NCBI GenBank assembly: GCA_026707745.1
Contig: JAPOWG010000041.1
Span: 1-64,000, forward strand
Source of the DNA: Chloroflexota bacterium
GTDB lineage: Bacteria > Chloroflexota > Anaerolineae > Aggregatilineales > Phototrophicaceae
Direction of reading: 5' to 3'
Length of the DNA: 64,000 nt
The notes under the pieces were generated by a model. The model saw only the letters and a list, made by a program, of their open reading frames with translations, did no database searches and was not told where the DNA came from. Position numbers and translations under genes: made by a program. This document shows, piece after piece, positions 52,914-62,607 of this stretch (its first letter is position 1; every line of letters begins with the position of its first letter).

Positions 52914-53019
52914 GGTATCCCCGCGGATGGCAAACAATCGTCATGGAAAGTTTACCACAGGGATTCCACAGCGATTGAAATTGAGCGGCTTGCCCGGTCG
53001 CGCCCGCGGATGCCAAGTC

Positions 53020-53823
53020 TCAAGCGTAGTCGCTGTAATCGTAGCGGTAATCGACCGCGGGGCTGCGCAGTTGCGCGTCCATGCCGCCATCGACGAAGAT
53101 GCGCGTACCGGTGATGTAAGCGGCGTCATCCGAGCAGAGAAAAGCGACCGCGGCCGCGATATCCTTCGGCGTCCCTTGCCGCGCCAGCGGGATCACTTCC
53201 GCCGGCGGGATCGGCGCGTCGCCCACGGAGATGCCATGATCGACGCGGATGCTGCCCGGTACCACGGTGTTGACGCGAATGCCAAGCGGCGCGAGATCGA
53301 GCGCCATAGCGCGGGTAGCCGCCTCGATACCGCCCTTGCTGGTATCGTAACCGAACATCTGTCGGTGCGCGCGGGAAGCGCCACCGCTGCTGACATTGAC
53401 GATCACGCCGCCTTGCCCGCGTCGCGCCATCAGCCGAGCCGCCTGCTGCGAGCAATGGAACATGCCCGACAAGTTGACGGCGAGCGTCGTTTCCCAGGCT
53501 TCGTCGCTGTAATCGAGAAAATTGGCGACCACGCCCGCTTTGTGTACGAAGGCGGCGTTGTTCACCAGGATATCGACCGCGCCAAAAGCCTCGACGCTCG
53601 CCGCGAACAATGCTTCGACCGCTTGACGCCGGGTAATGTCGCCCTCCACATAGATGACGCGGCCCGGCGCGTCGCTCAGTTCGGCAGCCAGGGATCCCCC
53701 GCCGGCGACGTCGATATCGGCGATGACCGTGTCAGCGCCTTCCGCAGCCAGACGGCGTACGCATCCCGCCCCAATGCCGTTGGCGCCGCCGGTAACGATC
53801 GCGGTTTTACCTTCCAGTCGCAT
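53020..53823 (-). CDS. SDR-family oxidoreductase (3-oxoacyl/glucose dehydrogenase-like)
   Basis: 267 residues of the classical SDR type: TGGANGIG cofactor motif, Asp (VIADID) at the end of strand 2 favouring NAD, NNAAF, the catalytic Ser (NVSSGG) and Tyr-x-x-x-Lys (YDTSKGG), and a typical C-terminus (YITGTRIFVDGGMDAQL). It is different from the RbtD-like set at 11870-16630. It follows the sarcosine-oxidase-like gene by 46 bases as the last gene of the hydantoin operon, so it may reduce or oxidise a product of that pathway. The substrate is unknown. Confidence 0.85.
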   Translation of the reverse strand: MRLEGKTAIVTGGANGIGAGCVRRLAAEGADTVIADIDVAGGGSLAAELSDAPGRVIYVEGDITRRQAVEALFAASVEAFGAVDILVNNAAFVHKAGVVANFLDYSDEAWETTLAVNLSGMFHCSQQAARLMARRGQGGVIVNVSSGGASRAHRQMFGYDTSKGGIEAATRAMALDLAPLGIRVNTVVPGSIRVDHGISVGDAPIPPAEVIPLARQGTPKDIAAAVAFLCSDDAAYITGTRIFVDGGMDAQLRSPAVDYRYDYSDYA

Positions 53824-53869
53824 AACTCTAATTCCCTTTCCAAAGTCAGTTTATTTCCGCAGATGCCTG

Positions 53870-55048
53870 TCATTCTCGAATATCCTCCAGACGCGCCAGC
53901 CCAAAGGCTGAAATATCGAATTCGCTGCCGCCATCGAGCGCCAATTGCGTCAGTGTCTCGCCGACCGCCGCCGAATGCTTGAAACCATGTCCGGAACAAG
54001 GCGAAGCGATCACGACGCGTTCCGAGCCCGGATGGAAGTCGATGACGAAGTGTTCATCGGCGGTGACCGTATACATACAGACATCGGCGTGAATCAGGTT
54101 TTCGCGCAAGCCCTTGAGACGAGGCGCGGTCAAGCGGTGGTACATGTCCGCCGTTTCCCGGGGGCTGACCTGGCGGTCTAGTGCATCGGCATGTGTGCTC
54201 GTATGGTATTGCTCCGTCACGAGTTTTACGCCGCGGGGGCCGTCCCGCGGCGCCGGAAATGTCGACCAAAAGTCTTCGAGTTTGTCGCCGATCCAGATGA
54301 CAAAGGGACAGTTTTCCGGGTAAAACGCTTCCAGGTCATCGGCCTCGAACCAATAGATGACCTGTCTGCAAACGCGAATGCAGGCGCGATAGCTCTCCGG
54401 CAAGAGATCGCCGATCCAGGCCCCTGTCGACAGAATCAACTTGTCCGCCCGCAAGCTGTCCCTGTCGGTGACCACTGTCACGCCCCCCGAGTCAGCTTCG
54501 TAGCGGATCATCCTTTCGCCCGTATGGATAGCTGCGCCGGCTTCCATTGCCAACTCGAGCTGTGCGTTGATGCAGCGTTCCGGCCGCAGGACGCCGGCGC
54601 CGGGTTCATAGTAGGCCCGGTCGACCGGCCGCGGCATCAGCATCGGGAAGCGTCGCTTGATTTCTTCCGCGCTGAGCACTTCGTGTGGGATGCCGTATTT
54701 TTCCGCAATCTCGACGGAAAGGGCGACGAAATTGCCCTGTACGTGGAAGCTCGCGGCATCGCTTTCCGGCGCTATGATGAGCCCGCCGCTTTCGAGAAAC
54801 AGTTCTTGACCCGTCGACGATTCAAGATCACGCCAGATTTCCTTAGAGCGGCGGATGAAGGGCATGTACATTTCGCCCTCGCCGATGGATTGCCGCGTGA
54901 TGCGGGTATCGCCGTGGCTCGATCCCATTGTGTGCGGCGGATCAAAGCGATCGATGCCCAGGGACCGTAAGCCGCGTTTGCTCGCTTGGTAGAGCGCTGC
55001 CGAGCCCATCGCGCCCAGACCGACCACGATCAGATCGTACTGATTCAT
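53870..55048 (-). CDS. Monomeric sarcosine oxidase / N-methyltryptophan oxidase-like flavoenzyme
   Basis: 392 residues. The FAD-binding motif is VVGLGAMGSAALYQASKRG. GSSHGDTRITR binds the flavin. The cysteine that bonds FAD covalently in monomeric sarcosine oxidase is matched by Cys324 in VCMYTVTADEHFVID. FKHSAAVGE is near the C-terminus. It oxidises an N-methyl amino acid to the free amine, formaldehyde and hydrogen peroxide. It overlaps the hydantoinase B stop by 4 bases, so a methylated amine from N-methylhydantoin breakdown, such as sarcosine, is a natural substrate. Overlap order: hyuA, hyuB, this gene, then SDR. Confidence 0.87.
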   Translation of the reverse strand: MNQYDLIVVGLGAMGSAALYQASKRGLRSLGIDRFDPPHTMGSSHGDTRITRQSIGEGEMYMPFIRRSKEIWRDLESSTGQELFLESGGLIIAPESDAASFHVQGNFVALSVEIAEKYGIPHEVLSAEEIKRRFPMLMPRPVDRAYYEPGAGVLRPERCINAQLELAMEAGAAIHTGERMIRYEADSGGVTVVTDRDSLRADKLILSTGAWIGDLLPESYRACIRVCRQVIYWFEADDLEAFYPENCPFVIWIGDKLEDFWSTFPAPRDGPRGVKLVTEQYHTSTHADALDRQVSPRETADMYHRLTAPRLKGLRENLIHADVCMYTVTADEHFVIDFHPGSERVVIASPCSGHGFKHSAAVGETLTQLALDGGSEFDISAFGLARLEDIRE

Positions 55049-56748
55049 TTTTCCGCGTCCATCTCCTTACGTCGCACTTTGCTGGCGTCGCTATCGATTG
55101 TCATCTTCTCGGCATCAATGACCACCCCGTAGTCGCGCTCTGCCGCTTCCAGCGAGACATAACCTTGCCGCAGATCTTCCAGCACGCGTTGCGGCTCGCG
55201 CAGTGTTGGCGGCCCGAATCCGCCGCCGCCGGGCAGCTTGAGCGTCACGCGCTGCCCGGGCTTCAAGACATAATGCGATTTGGGATGGGGAAAGCCCCCA
55301 TCGGAGAGCGCAACCTCGCCGGTGGCGCCGGGCTTCCCGCCCAAAAGGCCCGCCGCCGCATTGCCGGTGCGGTCATACATGCAGGAATGATTGGCGTTCA
55401 TGCCGGTGATGATTTCCATCTCCATTTCCTGCCCGAGCCCGCCACGGAATTGACCGGCGCCGCCGGAATCGGGACGCAGCTCGCGGCGGCGCATGAGCAG
55501 GGGTGCGGCCGTTTCGATCGCTTCTACCGGCACGCCGGTAATGCCGCTGGGGAAGGCGGTGGCGGAGAGACCGTCGCGGTCGTGGGCGGCGCCCATGCCG
55601 CCGGCGGAGAAGAAAACATAGGCGAATTCCTCCCCCGCCGCATCCATCCCGTCCATCATCGTGTTCCATAAGCCAGCGGAGCCATTGGCGATCACCCCCT
55701 GCGGGATCACCTGCGCCAAAGCCGTCAGCAGCGGTTGACTGACAAAGTGTCCGATCAGATGACGGGCGCTAACCGGCGCCGGCCGACGACAATTCAGTAT
55801 GGAGCCGAGCGGCGCGCGCACGTCAATGGGCCGGAAGGCGCCTTCGTTATTGGGGATACCCGGCGCCAAGGCAGCCATCAAGGTGTATGTCGTGTAGGCA
55901 TGCGTGTAATTCAGCACGACGTTGATGCCCCGATCGACTTGCGGCGAGGACCCTTCATAGTCGACCCGCAGCTCATCCTCCTGGACAGTCAAGGCACAGG
56001 CGATTTTCAGCGGCTCGTCGAAGCCGTCGATGCCGATTTCGTCTCGGTATAGGCCATCGGGCAAGGCGCTTATCGCAGCGCGCACGGCGCGCTCCGTGCG
56101 ATCGAGGATTTGCGCCGAGACCGCTTCGATATCGGACAGGGCGTACTCGTCGAGCATTTCGATCAGCTTGCGCGCGCCTACCTGGTTGCCGACTTGCTGG
56201 GCGTAGATGTCGCCGATCACTTGATCGGGCACGCGCACATTTGCGCGGATGATATCGATCAATTCTTGATTGACATCGCCGGCTTTGAATAACTTCATCA
56301 GCGGGATAGCCAGGCCCTCTTCGTAGAGCGACCGCGCGTCACCGCCCATGGTCGCGCCGCCGATATCGACCGCATGGCAAGTGCTGGCGAACCAGGCCAC
56401 GCCGCGCCCGCGATAAAAGACCGGCGAGACAATGGTCAGATCAAAGAGATGACCCGAGGCTTCCCAAGGGTCGTTGGTAATCAAGGTGTCGCCGGGGTTC
56501 AGGCTGTCGATGGGGTGCCTGGGCGCGATATACCTGCGGACACAATTCGCCATGGTGTTGATATGACCCGGCGTGCCGGTAACAGACTGGGCGATCATAT
56601 TGCCTTGGCGGTCGAAGACGCCGGCGGACAGGTCGCCGGCTTCGCGCACGACGGTCGTGAAGGAAGAATGGATCAAGGCCGCGGCTTGCTCGTCCACGAC
56701 CGAGATCAAGCGACTCCAGATTACTTCCAGCGTAATAGGATCGATCAT
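55045..56748 (-). CDS. hyuB: Hydantoinase B / oxoprolinase beta subunit (HyuB)
   Basis: 567 residues from ATG 56748, overlapping hyuA by 4 bases; more upstream codons lack a ribosome site. The N-terminus PITLEVIWSRLISVVDEQAAAL, SFTTVVREAGDLSAG, TNDPWEASGHLFDLT and the C-terminal RRELRPDSGGAGQFRGGLGQEM are family hallmarks. With HyuA it makes an ATP-dependent enzyme that opens hydantoin, N-methylhydantoin or 5-oxoproline rings. Cytoplasmic. Its partner is encoded directly upstream. Confidence 0.92.
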   Translation of the reverse strand: MIDPITLEVIWSRLISVVDEQAAALIHSSFTTVVREAGDLSAGVFDRQGNMIAQSVTGTPGHINTMANCVRRYIAPRHPIDSLNPGDTLITNDPWEASGHLFDLTIVSPVFYRGRGVAWFASTCHAVDIGGATMGGDARSLYEEGLAIPLMKLFKAGDVNQELIDIIRANVRVPDQVIGDIYAQQVGNQVGARKLIEMLDEYALSDIEAVSAQILDRTERAVRAAISALPDGLYRDEIGIDGFDEPLKIACALTVQEDELRVDYEGSSPQVDRGINVVLNYTHAYTTYTLMAALAPGIPNNEGAFRPIDVRAPLGSILNCRRPAPVSARHLIGHFVSQPLLTALAQVIPQGVIANGSAGLWNTMMDGMDAAGEEFAYVFFSAGGMGAAHDRDGLSATAFPSGITGVPVEAIETAAPLLMRRRELRPDSGGAGQFRGGLGQEMEMEIITGMNANHSCMYDRTGNAAAGLLGGKPGATGEVALSDGGFPHPKSHYVLKPGQRVTLKLPGGGGFGPPTLREPQRVLEDLRQGYVSLEAAERDYGVVIDAEKMTIDSDASKVRRKEMDAEK

Positions 56749-58838
56749 CCTTCGTCCCCCTGTAGCAGCAAGAGACATCCGCCGGCGGCAGTCTGCGCCG
56801 TCCATCCGGGCAAGACCACGGTAGTGGAAGCCGCTTCTTCAATGATCACGGGACCGTCGGCGCTCCAGTCTTCGCTCAGTTGATCGCGCCGGAAGACAGG
56901 TGTTTGGCGCGCGGGCGTATCCGCCCCAAAGCGCACCGGGCGGCAGGCTATCGGGACATCAGTGGCGGCTTCCGCAGACAGCAGGGAAAGCGCTTCGATC
57001 TGCGGTGCTGGTCCCGCGATAAGCACGCGCCAGTTGACAGCTTCAATCGGCACACCGTCCGCCAGTTGACCGTAGAAGCGCTGGTATTCCGCTTCAAAAG
57101 CGCGTTTCATGGAAGCGATGTGATCCTCGTCGAGTCGTCCCATCGTGAAGGGCACGCGCACCTCATAGCCCTGCCCGACATAGCGCATGTCGATGCTGAG
57201 TTGGGCAGAGATGTCATCCGCCGGGACGCCGGCGCCTTCGACAATCTCCCGGCCCTCCGTTTCCAGACCGCGCAAGATGCCATTGAGTTCGCTCAGGTCC
57301 AGTTCGCTCAGTTTGGCGACATAGCTGCGCGTGAAATCGAAGGCGATGGGCGCGGTCAGGAATCCAAATGCCGATCCGACGCCCGCCAGGGGTGGAATGA
57401 TGATACGCCGGATGCCCAGTCCGCCCGCCACGCCACAGGCATGTACGGGTCCGGCGCCCCCCGTTGCGACCATACTGTAGCGTCGAAGTTCCAGCCCGCG
57501 TTCCGCCGCATGCACGCGCGCGGCCGCGGCCATGTTCTCATTTACCAATTGATGCACGCCCCAAGCCAGTCGCTCGACAGACAATTCGAGCGCAGTTGCC
57601 AAGCCTTCAAACGAGCATCGCGCCAGATCGACATCCAGGGGCAGGCTGCCGCCTGCAAAGTACTCTGGGTTGAGATAGCCGAGCAGCAGATCGGCATCGG
57701 TTACAGTCGGCTCGGCGCCGCCCCGCGCATAAGCCGCCGGACCCGGGTCGGAGCCAGCGCTTTGCGGACCCACCCCCGGCAGACCTAGCCGATTCAAATG
57801 CGCGATGCTGCCTCCGCCGGCGCCGATCTCGATCATCTCGATCATCGGCACCATCAGGGGCAATCCGCTGCCGCGTTTGAAACGATGGACATGCGCCACT
57901 TCGGAATGATTGCTGACCGTCAACTCGCTATCGCGCGTGAGAACCGCTTTTGCGGTTGTGCCGCCCATATCAAAGGCCAGCACGTCGCTATCCCCCAGTT
58001 GCTTGCCCCAATAGAGCCCCGCCAGCGCGCCGCCCGCGGGTCCACTCTCCACCAGCCGCACCGGAAAGGCTCTTGCCGCGTCAACGGTGGTGGTGCCCCC
58101 GCTGCTGAGCATGATATTCAGCGGCGCTGCAATGCCGCTGCGCCGCAGCCCCTCATCCAGGCGCGCCAAATAGCGTTCGGTGATCGGTTGCACATAGGCA
58201 TTGGCGACGGTGGTGGACGTACGCGGATATTCGCGCATGCCCGGCGCGACTTGATGTGATACGGAAATAGGAGCGCCGGTCAAACGCGCCTTGACCTGCT
58301 CCAGCGCGGCTAGTTCGTGCGCCGGGTTGGTATAGGCGTGCAAGAAGCAGATAGCCAGCGCTTCGATATCTTCGGCCTCCAGTTGGGCGCAAATGTCTCC
58401 CAAGGCATCCGAATCGAGTTCTTGCAAGATTCGTCCATCGGCCAGGACACGCTCCGGGACGTCAAAGCGCAGTCGGCGCTCCACCAGGGGAGCCGGTTTG
58501 ACCAGCCCCAGGTCGTACATATCGTAGCGACCCTCGTTGCCTATTTCGAGCGCGTCGCGAAAGCCGGCAGTGGTCAGCAGAGCGGTCTTGGCGCCCTTGC
58601 GTTCGATCAAGGTATTGGTGATGAGTGTGGTGCCATGCGTCACATATCGGATAGCATCCGGCGCAATGCTCTGGGCTTCCAGCAAGCATCGTATCCCGTC
58701 AAGGACTGCGACCGACGGATCCGGGTAGGACGTCAAGAGCTTCTCCACCCATATTTGACCGCTCTGTGGGTCGAAAGCGACAATATCAGTGAAGGTGCCG
58801 CCGATATCGACCGCAAGCAGGGACTCCGACAATGTCAT
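56745..58838 (-). CDS. hyuA: Hydantoinase A / oxoprolinase alpha subunit (HyuA)
   Basis: 697 residues from ATG 58838 (GAGG 9-12 bases upstream). The actin-like ATPase phosphate loop is DIGGTFTDIVAFD, THGTTLITNTLIERKGAKTALLTTAGF follows, and later FDMGGTTAKA and ATGGAGPVHACG are present, all characteristic. It hydrolyses ATP to drive ring opening with HyuB. First gene of a four-gene operon with a sarcosine-oxidase-like flavoenzyme, which points toward N-methylhydantoin (creatinine-derived) over 5-oxoproline. No N-carbamoylsarcosine amidohydrolase gene is in the window. Confidence 0.92.
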   Translation of the reverse strand: MTLSESLLAVDIGGTFTDIVAFDPQSGQIWVEKLLTSYPDPSVAVLDGIRCLLEAQSIAPDAIRYVTHGTTLITNTLIERKGAKTALLTTAGFRDALEIGNEGRYDMYDLGLVKPAPLVERRLRFDVPERVLADGRILQELDSDALGDICAQLEAEDIEALAICFLHAYTNPAHELAALEQVKARLTGAPISVSHQVAPGMREYPRTSTTVANAYVQPITERYLARLDEGLRRSGIAAPLNIMLSSGGTTTVDAARAFPVRLVESGPAGGALAGLYWGKQLGDSDVLAFDMGGTTAKAVLTRDSELTVSNHSEVAHVHRFKRGSGLPLMVPMIEMIEIGAGGGSIAHLNRLGLPGVGPQSAGSDPGPAAYARGGAEPTVTDADLLLGYLNPEYFAGGSLPLDVDLARCSFEGLATALELSVERLAWGVHQLVNENMAAAARVHAAERGLELRRYSMVATGGAGPVHACGVAGGLGIRRIIIPPLAGVGSAFGFLTAPIAFDFTRSYVAKLSELDLSELNGILRGLETEGREIVEGAGVPADDISAQLSIDMRYVGQGYEVRVPFTMGRLDEDHIASMKRAFEAEYQRFYGQLADGVPIEAVNWRVLIAGPAPQIEALSLLSAEAATDVPIACRPVRFGADTPARQTPVFRRDQLSEDWSADGPVIIEEAASTTVVLPGWTAQTAAGGCLLLLQGDEG

Positions 58839-59120
58839 GCGAGATCTAGCCTCTCGATGAGATGCGTCAAATCGCCAGCCATCATAGTCATTGCGCGGAA
58901 CGCTGTCAAGCAAAGCGCTTGCCGCCGGGCGCATTTTAGATTGTTGGCAATTGAGCGCCGAGATCTAAGCTCTTGCGTGACAAAATGGAGTCAATGTGAG
59001 GGCATAGACGGCGGCAGTTCAAATTGAAGTGATTGCCCTGGCTGGAACAGTCACGCTTGGCAATTGAAAAGAATCGCGATAAACTGTTAGAATAAAGTAT
59101 CAATACAGGGAGTAATAAGT

Positions 59121-59558
59121 TTGTATCAGCAGACTCAACACCCTCTGACGCACATCACCGTATGGGCGGCGCTGAGTATAGGCCTGCCTTTGCTGCCGAT
59201 TTTGGTCGGCGTCCTCATTGCGTTGCTGCAACGGGCGGAAATCTCTTTTCTTAACTTGCTAGACGGCATCGAGCTTTTTCTCATAGCCTTGTGGTTGGTG
59301 ACGGCGACGAACGTAGATCTGGCGAAATTTCGTTTTTCCTGGGCAAAGCCCTTCCAATTCACCTTGATCGGGCTGGGCGTACTTAACTTGATATTCTTGA
59401 CGCTCGTATACGTCATCAACCGTGTCCGCAGCTTGGACTTTGATCCAACTACTACGCTTACCCTTGCCACAGGTATTTTTGTCGCAGTCTGTATCATTTC
59501 ACTAGCACTACAGCTCTTTATGAGCTTTACCAACCATCGTCGAGGGAACTCAACATGA
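59121..59558 (+). CDS. Small four-segment membrane protein, TTG start
   Basis: 145 residues beginning at TTG 59121, supported by GGGAG 8 bases upstream; no ATG gives a full-length protein. Hydrophobic segments at about residues 14-37, 46-62, 79-100 and 112-132 are joined by short loops (RFSWAKPFQ, NRVRSLDFDP). The family is not recognised. It overlaps by 4 bases (ATGA) the 47-residue membrane protein that follows, so the two are translated together and may form a complex. Confidence 0.65.
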   Translation: MYQQTQHPLTHITVWAALSIGLPLLPILVGVLIALLQRAEISFLNLLDGIELFLIALWLVTATNVDLAKFRFSWAKPFQFTLIGLGVLNLIFLTLVYVINRVRSLDFDPTTTLTLATGIFVAVCIISLALQLFMSFTNHRRGNST

Positions 59559-59698
59559 GCATGGAATTCGTGTTTATTGTGCTTTCTGGAATGTTCCTGA
59601 TCGCCCTGTACACCGTAGGTTATGTCGCCTATGCGATATGGTCGGACAAAGACCGCGATATCTTCATCCGAAAGAAAAGAAGGCGACAAGAAAAGTAA
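59555..59698 (+). CDS. 47-residue single-pass membrane protein, coupled to the upstream gene
   Basis: Starts at ATG 59555 inside the stop of the previous gene and ends at TAA 59696. One membrane segment (about residues 4-28, EFVFIVLSGMFLIALYTVGY) is followed by a strongly basic tail (DRDIFIRKKRRRQEK), which by the positive-inside rule is cytoplasmic. It is too short for usual gene callers. The overlap and the TM-plus-basic-tail shape argue that it is real. Function unknown. Confidence 0.6.
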   Translation: MSMEFVFIVLSGMFLIALYTVGYVAYAIWSDKDRDIFIRKKRRRQEK

Positions 59699-59719
59699 GC
59701 CGAACTAAACGGCTCTCTT

Positions 59720-59757
59720 CGGGGATACGCTCCCCGGCCCGCAAGCCTGCGCTTGCG
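59720..59757. terminator. Tandem stem-loops in a convergent gap
   Basis: Two hairpins: CGGGGA / TCCCCG around TACGC (59720-59736) and CGCAAGC / GCTTGCG around CTGC (59740-59757). They lie between the small membrane-protein operon and the end of the GH4 gene, a position suited to two-way termination. Confidence 0.5.
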
Positions 59758-59773
59758 AGGCGCAGATACCGAA

Positions 59774-61168
59774 TTAAAACGCGGCTTGCGAAAACCAGTG
59801 ATCCGGCAAGGCTTCGCGTTCGGCGGCCAGCAACTCGCGCAGGATGGCATCGGCGTCAGCGACCGAGTTGGCCAGCGGATCGGTCATCATGGCGCGGCGC
59901 AGCAGCGCATAATCTCCCTTAAGGACGGCTTCCGCTGTCAGTTCGTGGGTATCGAGAATTCCTTCCTGCATGCCGCGAATGCCGCGCGGCATTTCGCCGA
60001 CGGGACGCGGCAAGGGTCCGTCCATGTCCAAGTTGCAAAGCAATTCAAGAAAGGCGTCATCCGCCATATTGCTCACGGCGCCCCGATTGTAGGTATTGAT
60101 ATAAAAGGGTTTGCCAAGGTTCCCGACCATATTCTCGATGATGTCGGTAGCGTGGTCGGGGCCAAAGGTAGCCATGTATTGGCTGATGGGCAGCGCCCCG
60201 GTGATGAAATCGTCGACTTGCCGCCACATGGCGTCATGGCGGGCATAACGCATGTCCGTTTCCCATATCGACAGGGGTGGAATGGCGTCGCGCAAGACGC
60301 CATGTCCTTGATAGAAACGCAGGTATTCCTTGGTATGTGATACGCAGACTGGGATGACGCCAAAGATCTCAAACAGTTGATAGCCGATGACGTCGTTATG
60401 GATGGCCTTTGCGCTTCGGTCGCCATCCATTGTCTCGGTCACAACGCCGCGGCGCAGGGTCTTGGAGATTTGCGCTGTGACATCGCGCCCCTGGAATTCC
60501 GCCCGCAGCATCCAGGTGAAGTGATTGACGCCGGCGACGCGCATGTCGAAGGCGGCGTCGTATTCGGCATTCCAATCGCCCTCATCGTCAATGATGCCAG
60601 CGTACTTGGCAAAACGAATCTTCACATGCGGCATGTGCAGGGAATCGCAAAGAGCCAAGCTCTTGATGCCCGGCGCATAGCGCGCGATCGCCATGCCGTT
60701 GACAGCGCTGGGATTGATATAGTTGATCACCCAGGCATCCGGGCAAAGCCGCTCGATATCGGCAGCGCAATCCATGATCAAGGGCAACTCGCGCATAGCG
60801 CGGAAGATGCCGCCAGGACCGATAGTATCGCCGCTGCACATGCGAATGCCGTATTTTTCGCTGATCTGACAATCCAGTCCGCGGTAGCGAACGGTATCCT
60901 CGGCGAAGCTCAGTACCACGAAGTCGGCATTGGGCAGGACGTCCCTCCAGTCGCTGGCAACTTCAATGCGCAGATCGACGCCGGATTCGGCGACAACTTT
61001 TTCAGCCAGCGCTCCCATTTTCTCCATGCGCTGGGGGTCTTTGTCAACCAGCGATAGCGTACCGCGGTTCAAGTGTGGAGAATGAACCATCTGCCAAATG
61101 GCTTGACGCCCGAAGAAGAGGCTGCCCGAGCCGATGACCACTACTTTTGGATATTGGATCTTGGGCAT
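59774..61168 (-). CDS. Glycoside hydrolase family 4 (NAD/Mn-dependent alpha-glycosidase)
   Basis: 464 residues, start ATG 61168 with AGGAG 7 bases upstream, overlapping the DEAD-box stop by one base (TAATG). The NAD-binding start is VVVIGSGSLFFGRQ. YINPSAVNGMA and the metal-binding region LALCDSLH with AGVNHFTW follow. In GH4 enzymes the metal is held by a Cys and a His; both positions are present (Cys in LCDS, His in VNHF), although the usual CHS is CDS here. The family cleaves alpha-glucosides, alpha-galactosides or alpha-glucuronides by an oxidation-elimination mechanism in the cytoplasm. Which sugar is not clear. Confidence 0.88.
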   Translation of the reverse strand: MPKIQYPKVVVIGSGSLFFGRQAIWQMVHSPHLNRGTLSLVDKDPQRMEKMGALAEKVVAESGVDLRIEVASDWRDVLPNADFVVLSFAEDTVRYRGLDCQISEKYGIRMCSGDTIGPGGIFRAMRELPLIMDCAADIERLCPDAWVINYINPSAVNGMAIARYAPGIKSLALCDSLHMPHVKIRFAKYAGIIDDEGDWNAEYDAAFDMRVAGVNHFTWMLRAEFQGRDVTAQISKTLRRGVVTETMDGDRSAKAIHNDVIGYQLFEIFGVIPVCVSHTKEYLRFYQGHGVLRDAIPPLSIWETDMRYARHDAMWRQVDDFITGALPISQYMATFGPDHATDIIENMVGNLGKPFYINTYNRGAVSNMADDAFLELLCNLDMDGPLPRPVGEMPRGIRGMQEGILDTHELTAEAVLKGDYALLRRAMMTDPLANSVADADAILRELLAAEREALPDHWFSQAAF

Positions 61169-62364
61169 TATCTTCTCCTGCGGCGGCGCAGCTTGCGTGT
61201 TTTGCTGGGCAGGCTACTGGCTGGCGGCGGCGCTTTGAATTCCGATTTATAGGGATGATCCGGAATGACCGTAATGCGCTGACGGATGAGCTTTTCAATG
61301 TCCTTGAGGTAGGCGCGTTCGTCGATATCGCAGAAGGAATAAGCGATGCCGGACGCGCCCGCGCGCGCGGTACGCCCGATACGATGCACATAACTTTCGG
61401 GGATATTGGGCAGATCAAAGTTGATGACATGGGTTACATCATCGATATCGAGTCCGCGGGCCGCGATATCGGTCGCCACCAGGATTGATGTCCTCCCGGA
61501 CTTGAAGTTGGCCAGGGCGCGTGTCCGCGCTGTCTGCGACTTGTTGCCGTGAATCGCTTCGGCCGGGATACGGGCGCGGCTCAATTGTTTGGCAAGATTA
61601 TTGGCGCGATGTTTGGTGCGGGTGAAAACCAGGACGCGTTCCGAAGCGGAATCCTCCAGAATATGCTTGAGCAGCTTCCGTTTTTCGGTTCCTTCGACAA
61701 AAAATATCGATTGCGCGATCTTGTCGACGGTAGTTGCTTGCGGATCCACCTCGACCTTTACCGGCTTACTCAGGATATTCCTGCTCAAATCTTGAATCTC
61801 TTGAGGCATCGTAGCGGAAAATAGCAGGGTCTGGCGCTTCTGTGGCAGGGTGCGGATGATCCGCTTGACATCGTGGATGAAACCCATATCCAACATCCGG
61901 TCGGCTTCATCAAGGACAAAGACTTCGACACGGTTCAGGCGAATTATTTTCTGGTTCATCAAATCAAGCAAACGCCCCGGCGTCGCCACCAGAATATCGA
62001 CGCCGCGCCGAATGGCATCCACCTGCGGCTGTTGACCGACGCCGCCAAAGATCACGGCATGTTTGAGCCGGCTGCGCTGGCTGAATCTGTCAAATTCTTC
62101 ATCAATCTGTGCAGCCAGTTCACGGGTAGGCGCCAGCACGAGCACGCGAATGAATCCTTTGGCGGGATTGGCGTCCAGCGTTTGAATAATCGGCAAGACA
62201 AAGGCAGCGGTCTTCCCGGTGCCGGTTTGGGCGCAACCTACAATATCCCTTCCATCCAAGATATGCGGTATGGTCTGGGATTGTATCGGCGTCGCTTCGG
62301 TGTACCCGGCTTGCTTGATTATGCGCAGCAGGGATTTATTCACGTTCAGATTGTGAAATTGCAT
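61168..62364 (-). CDS. DEAD-box RNA helicase, RhlE/CsdA-like
   Basis: 398 residues from ATG 62364 ([14 protein letters not shown]); upstream codons lack homology-like sequence and no ribosome site is clear for either. Motifs in order: Q motif [14 protein letters not shown], Walker [10 protein letters not shown], Ia PTRELA, Ib [60 protein letters not shown] short basic tail ([11 protein letters not shown]) replaces the longer C-terminal domains of CsdA/DbpA. It unwinds RNA with ATP and is generally linked to ribosome assembly and cold growth. Coupled to the GH4 gene by a one-base overlap, which is unusual company. Confidence 0.92.
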   Translation of the reverse strand: MQFHNLNVNKSLLRIIKQAGYTEATPIQSQTIPHILDGRDIVGCAQTGTGKTAAFVLPIIQTLDANPAKGFIRVLVLAPTRELAAQIDEEFDRFSQRSRLKHAVIFGGVGQQPQVDAIRRGVDILVATPGRLLDLMNQKIIRLNRVEVFVLDEADRMLDMGFIHDVKRIIRTLPQKRQTLLFSATMPQEIQDLSRNILSKPVKVEVDPQATTVDKIAQSIFFVEGTEKRKLLKHILEDSASERVLVFTRTKHRANNLAKQLSRARIPAEAIHGNKSQTARTRALANFKSGRTSILVATDIAARGLDIDDVTHVINFDLPNIPESYVHRIGRTARAGASGIAYSFCDIDERAYLKDIEKLIRQRITVIPDHPYKSEFKAPPPASSLPSKTRKLRRRRRR

Positions 62365-62607
62365 AAGGGTTTGGGTTTCTCGAATCTGTATTGGGGGCAA
62401 GGACCTATTGTCGGACAAGAACATGGATAATACCAGTGCGGTCTTTTTCTCGGCGCAAGAGTAGCTTCAATCCAGCTTCGGTTCGCTTTGTCTTTTTCTG
62501 GCGGCGAGCAGTTATTTTGATCGCCCGGATTTATCACATACGCTGGGCCCCGCGCTTGGTGTATCATGCTTTTGATACCGGACAAGCACATTAAGGCAGG
62601 TAAAGAT

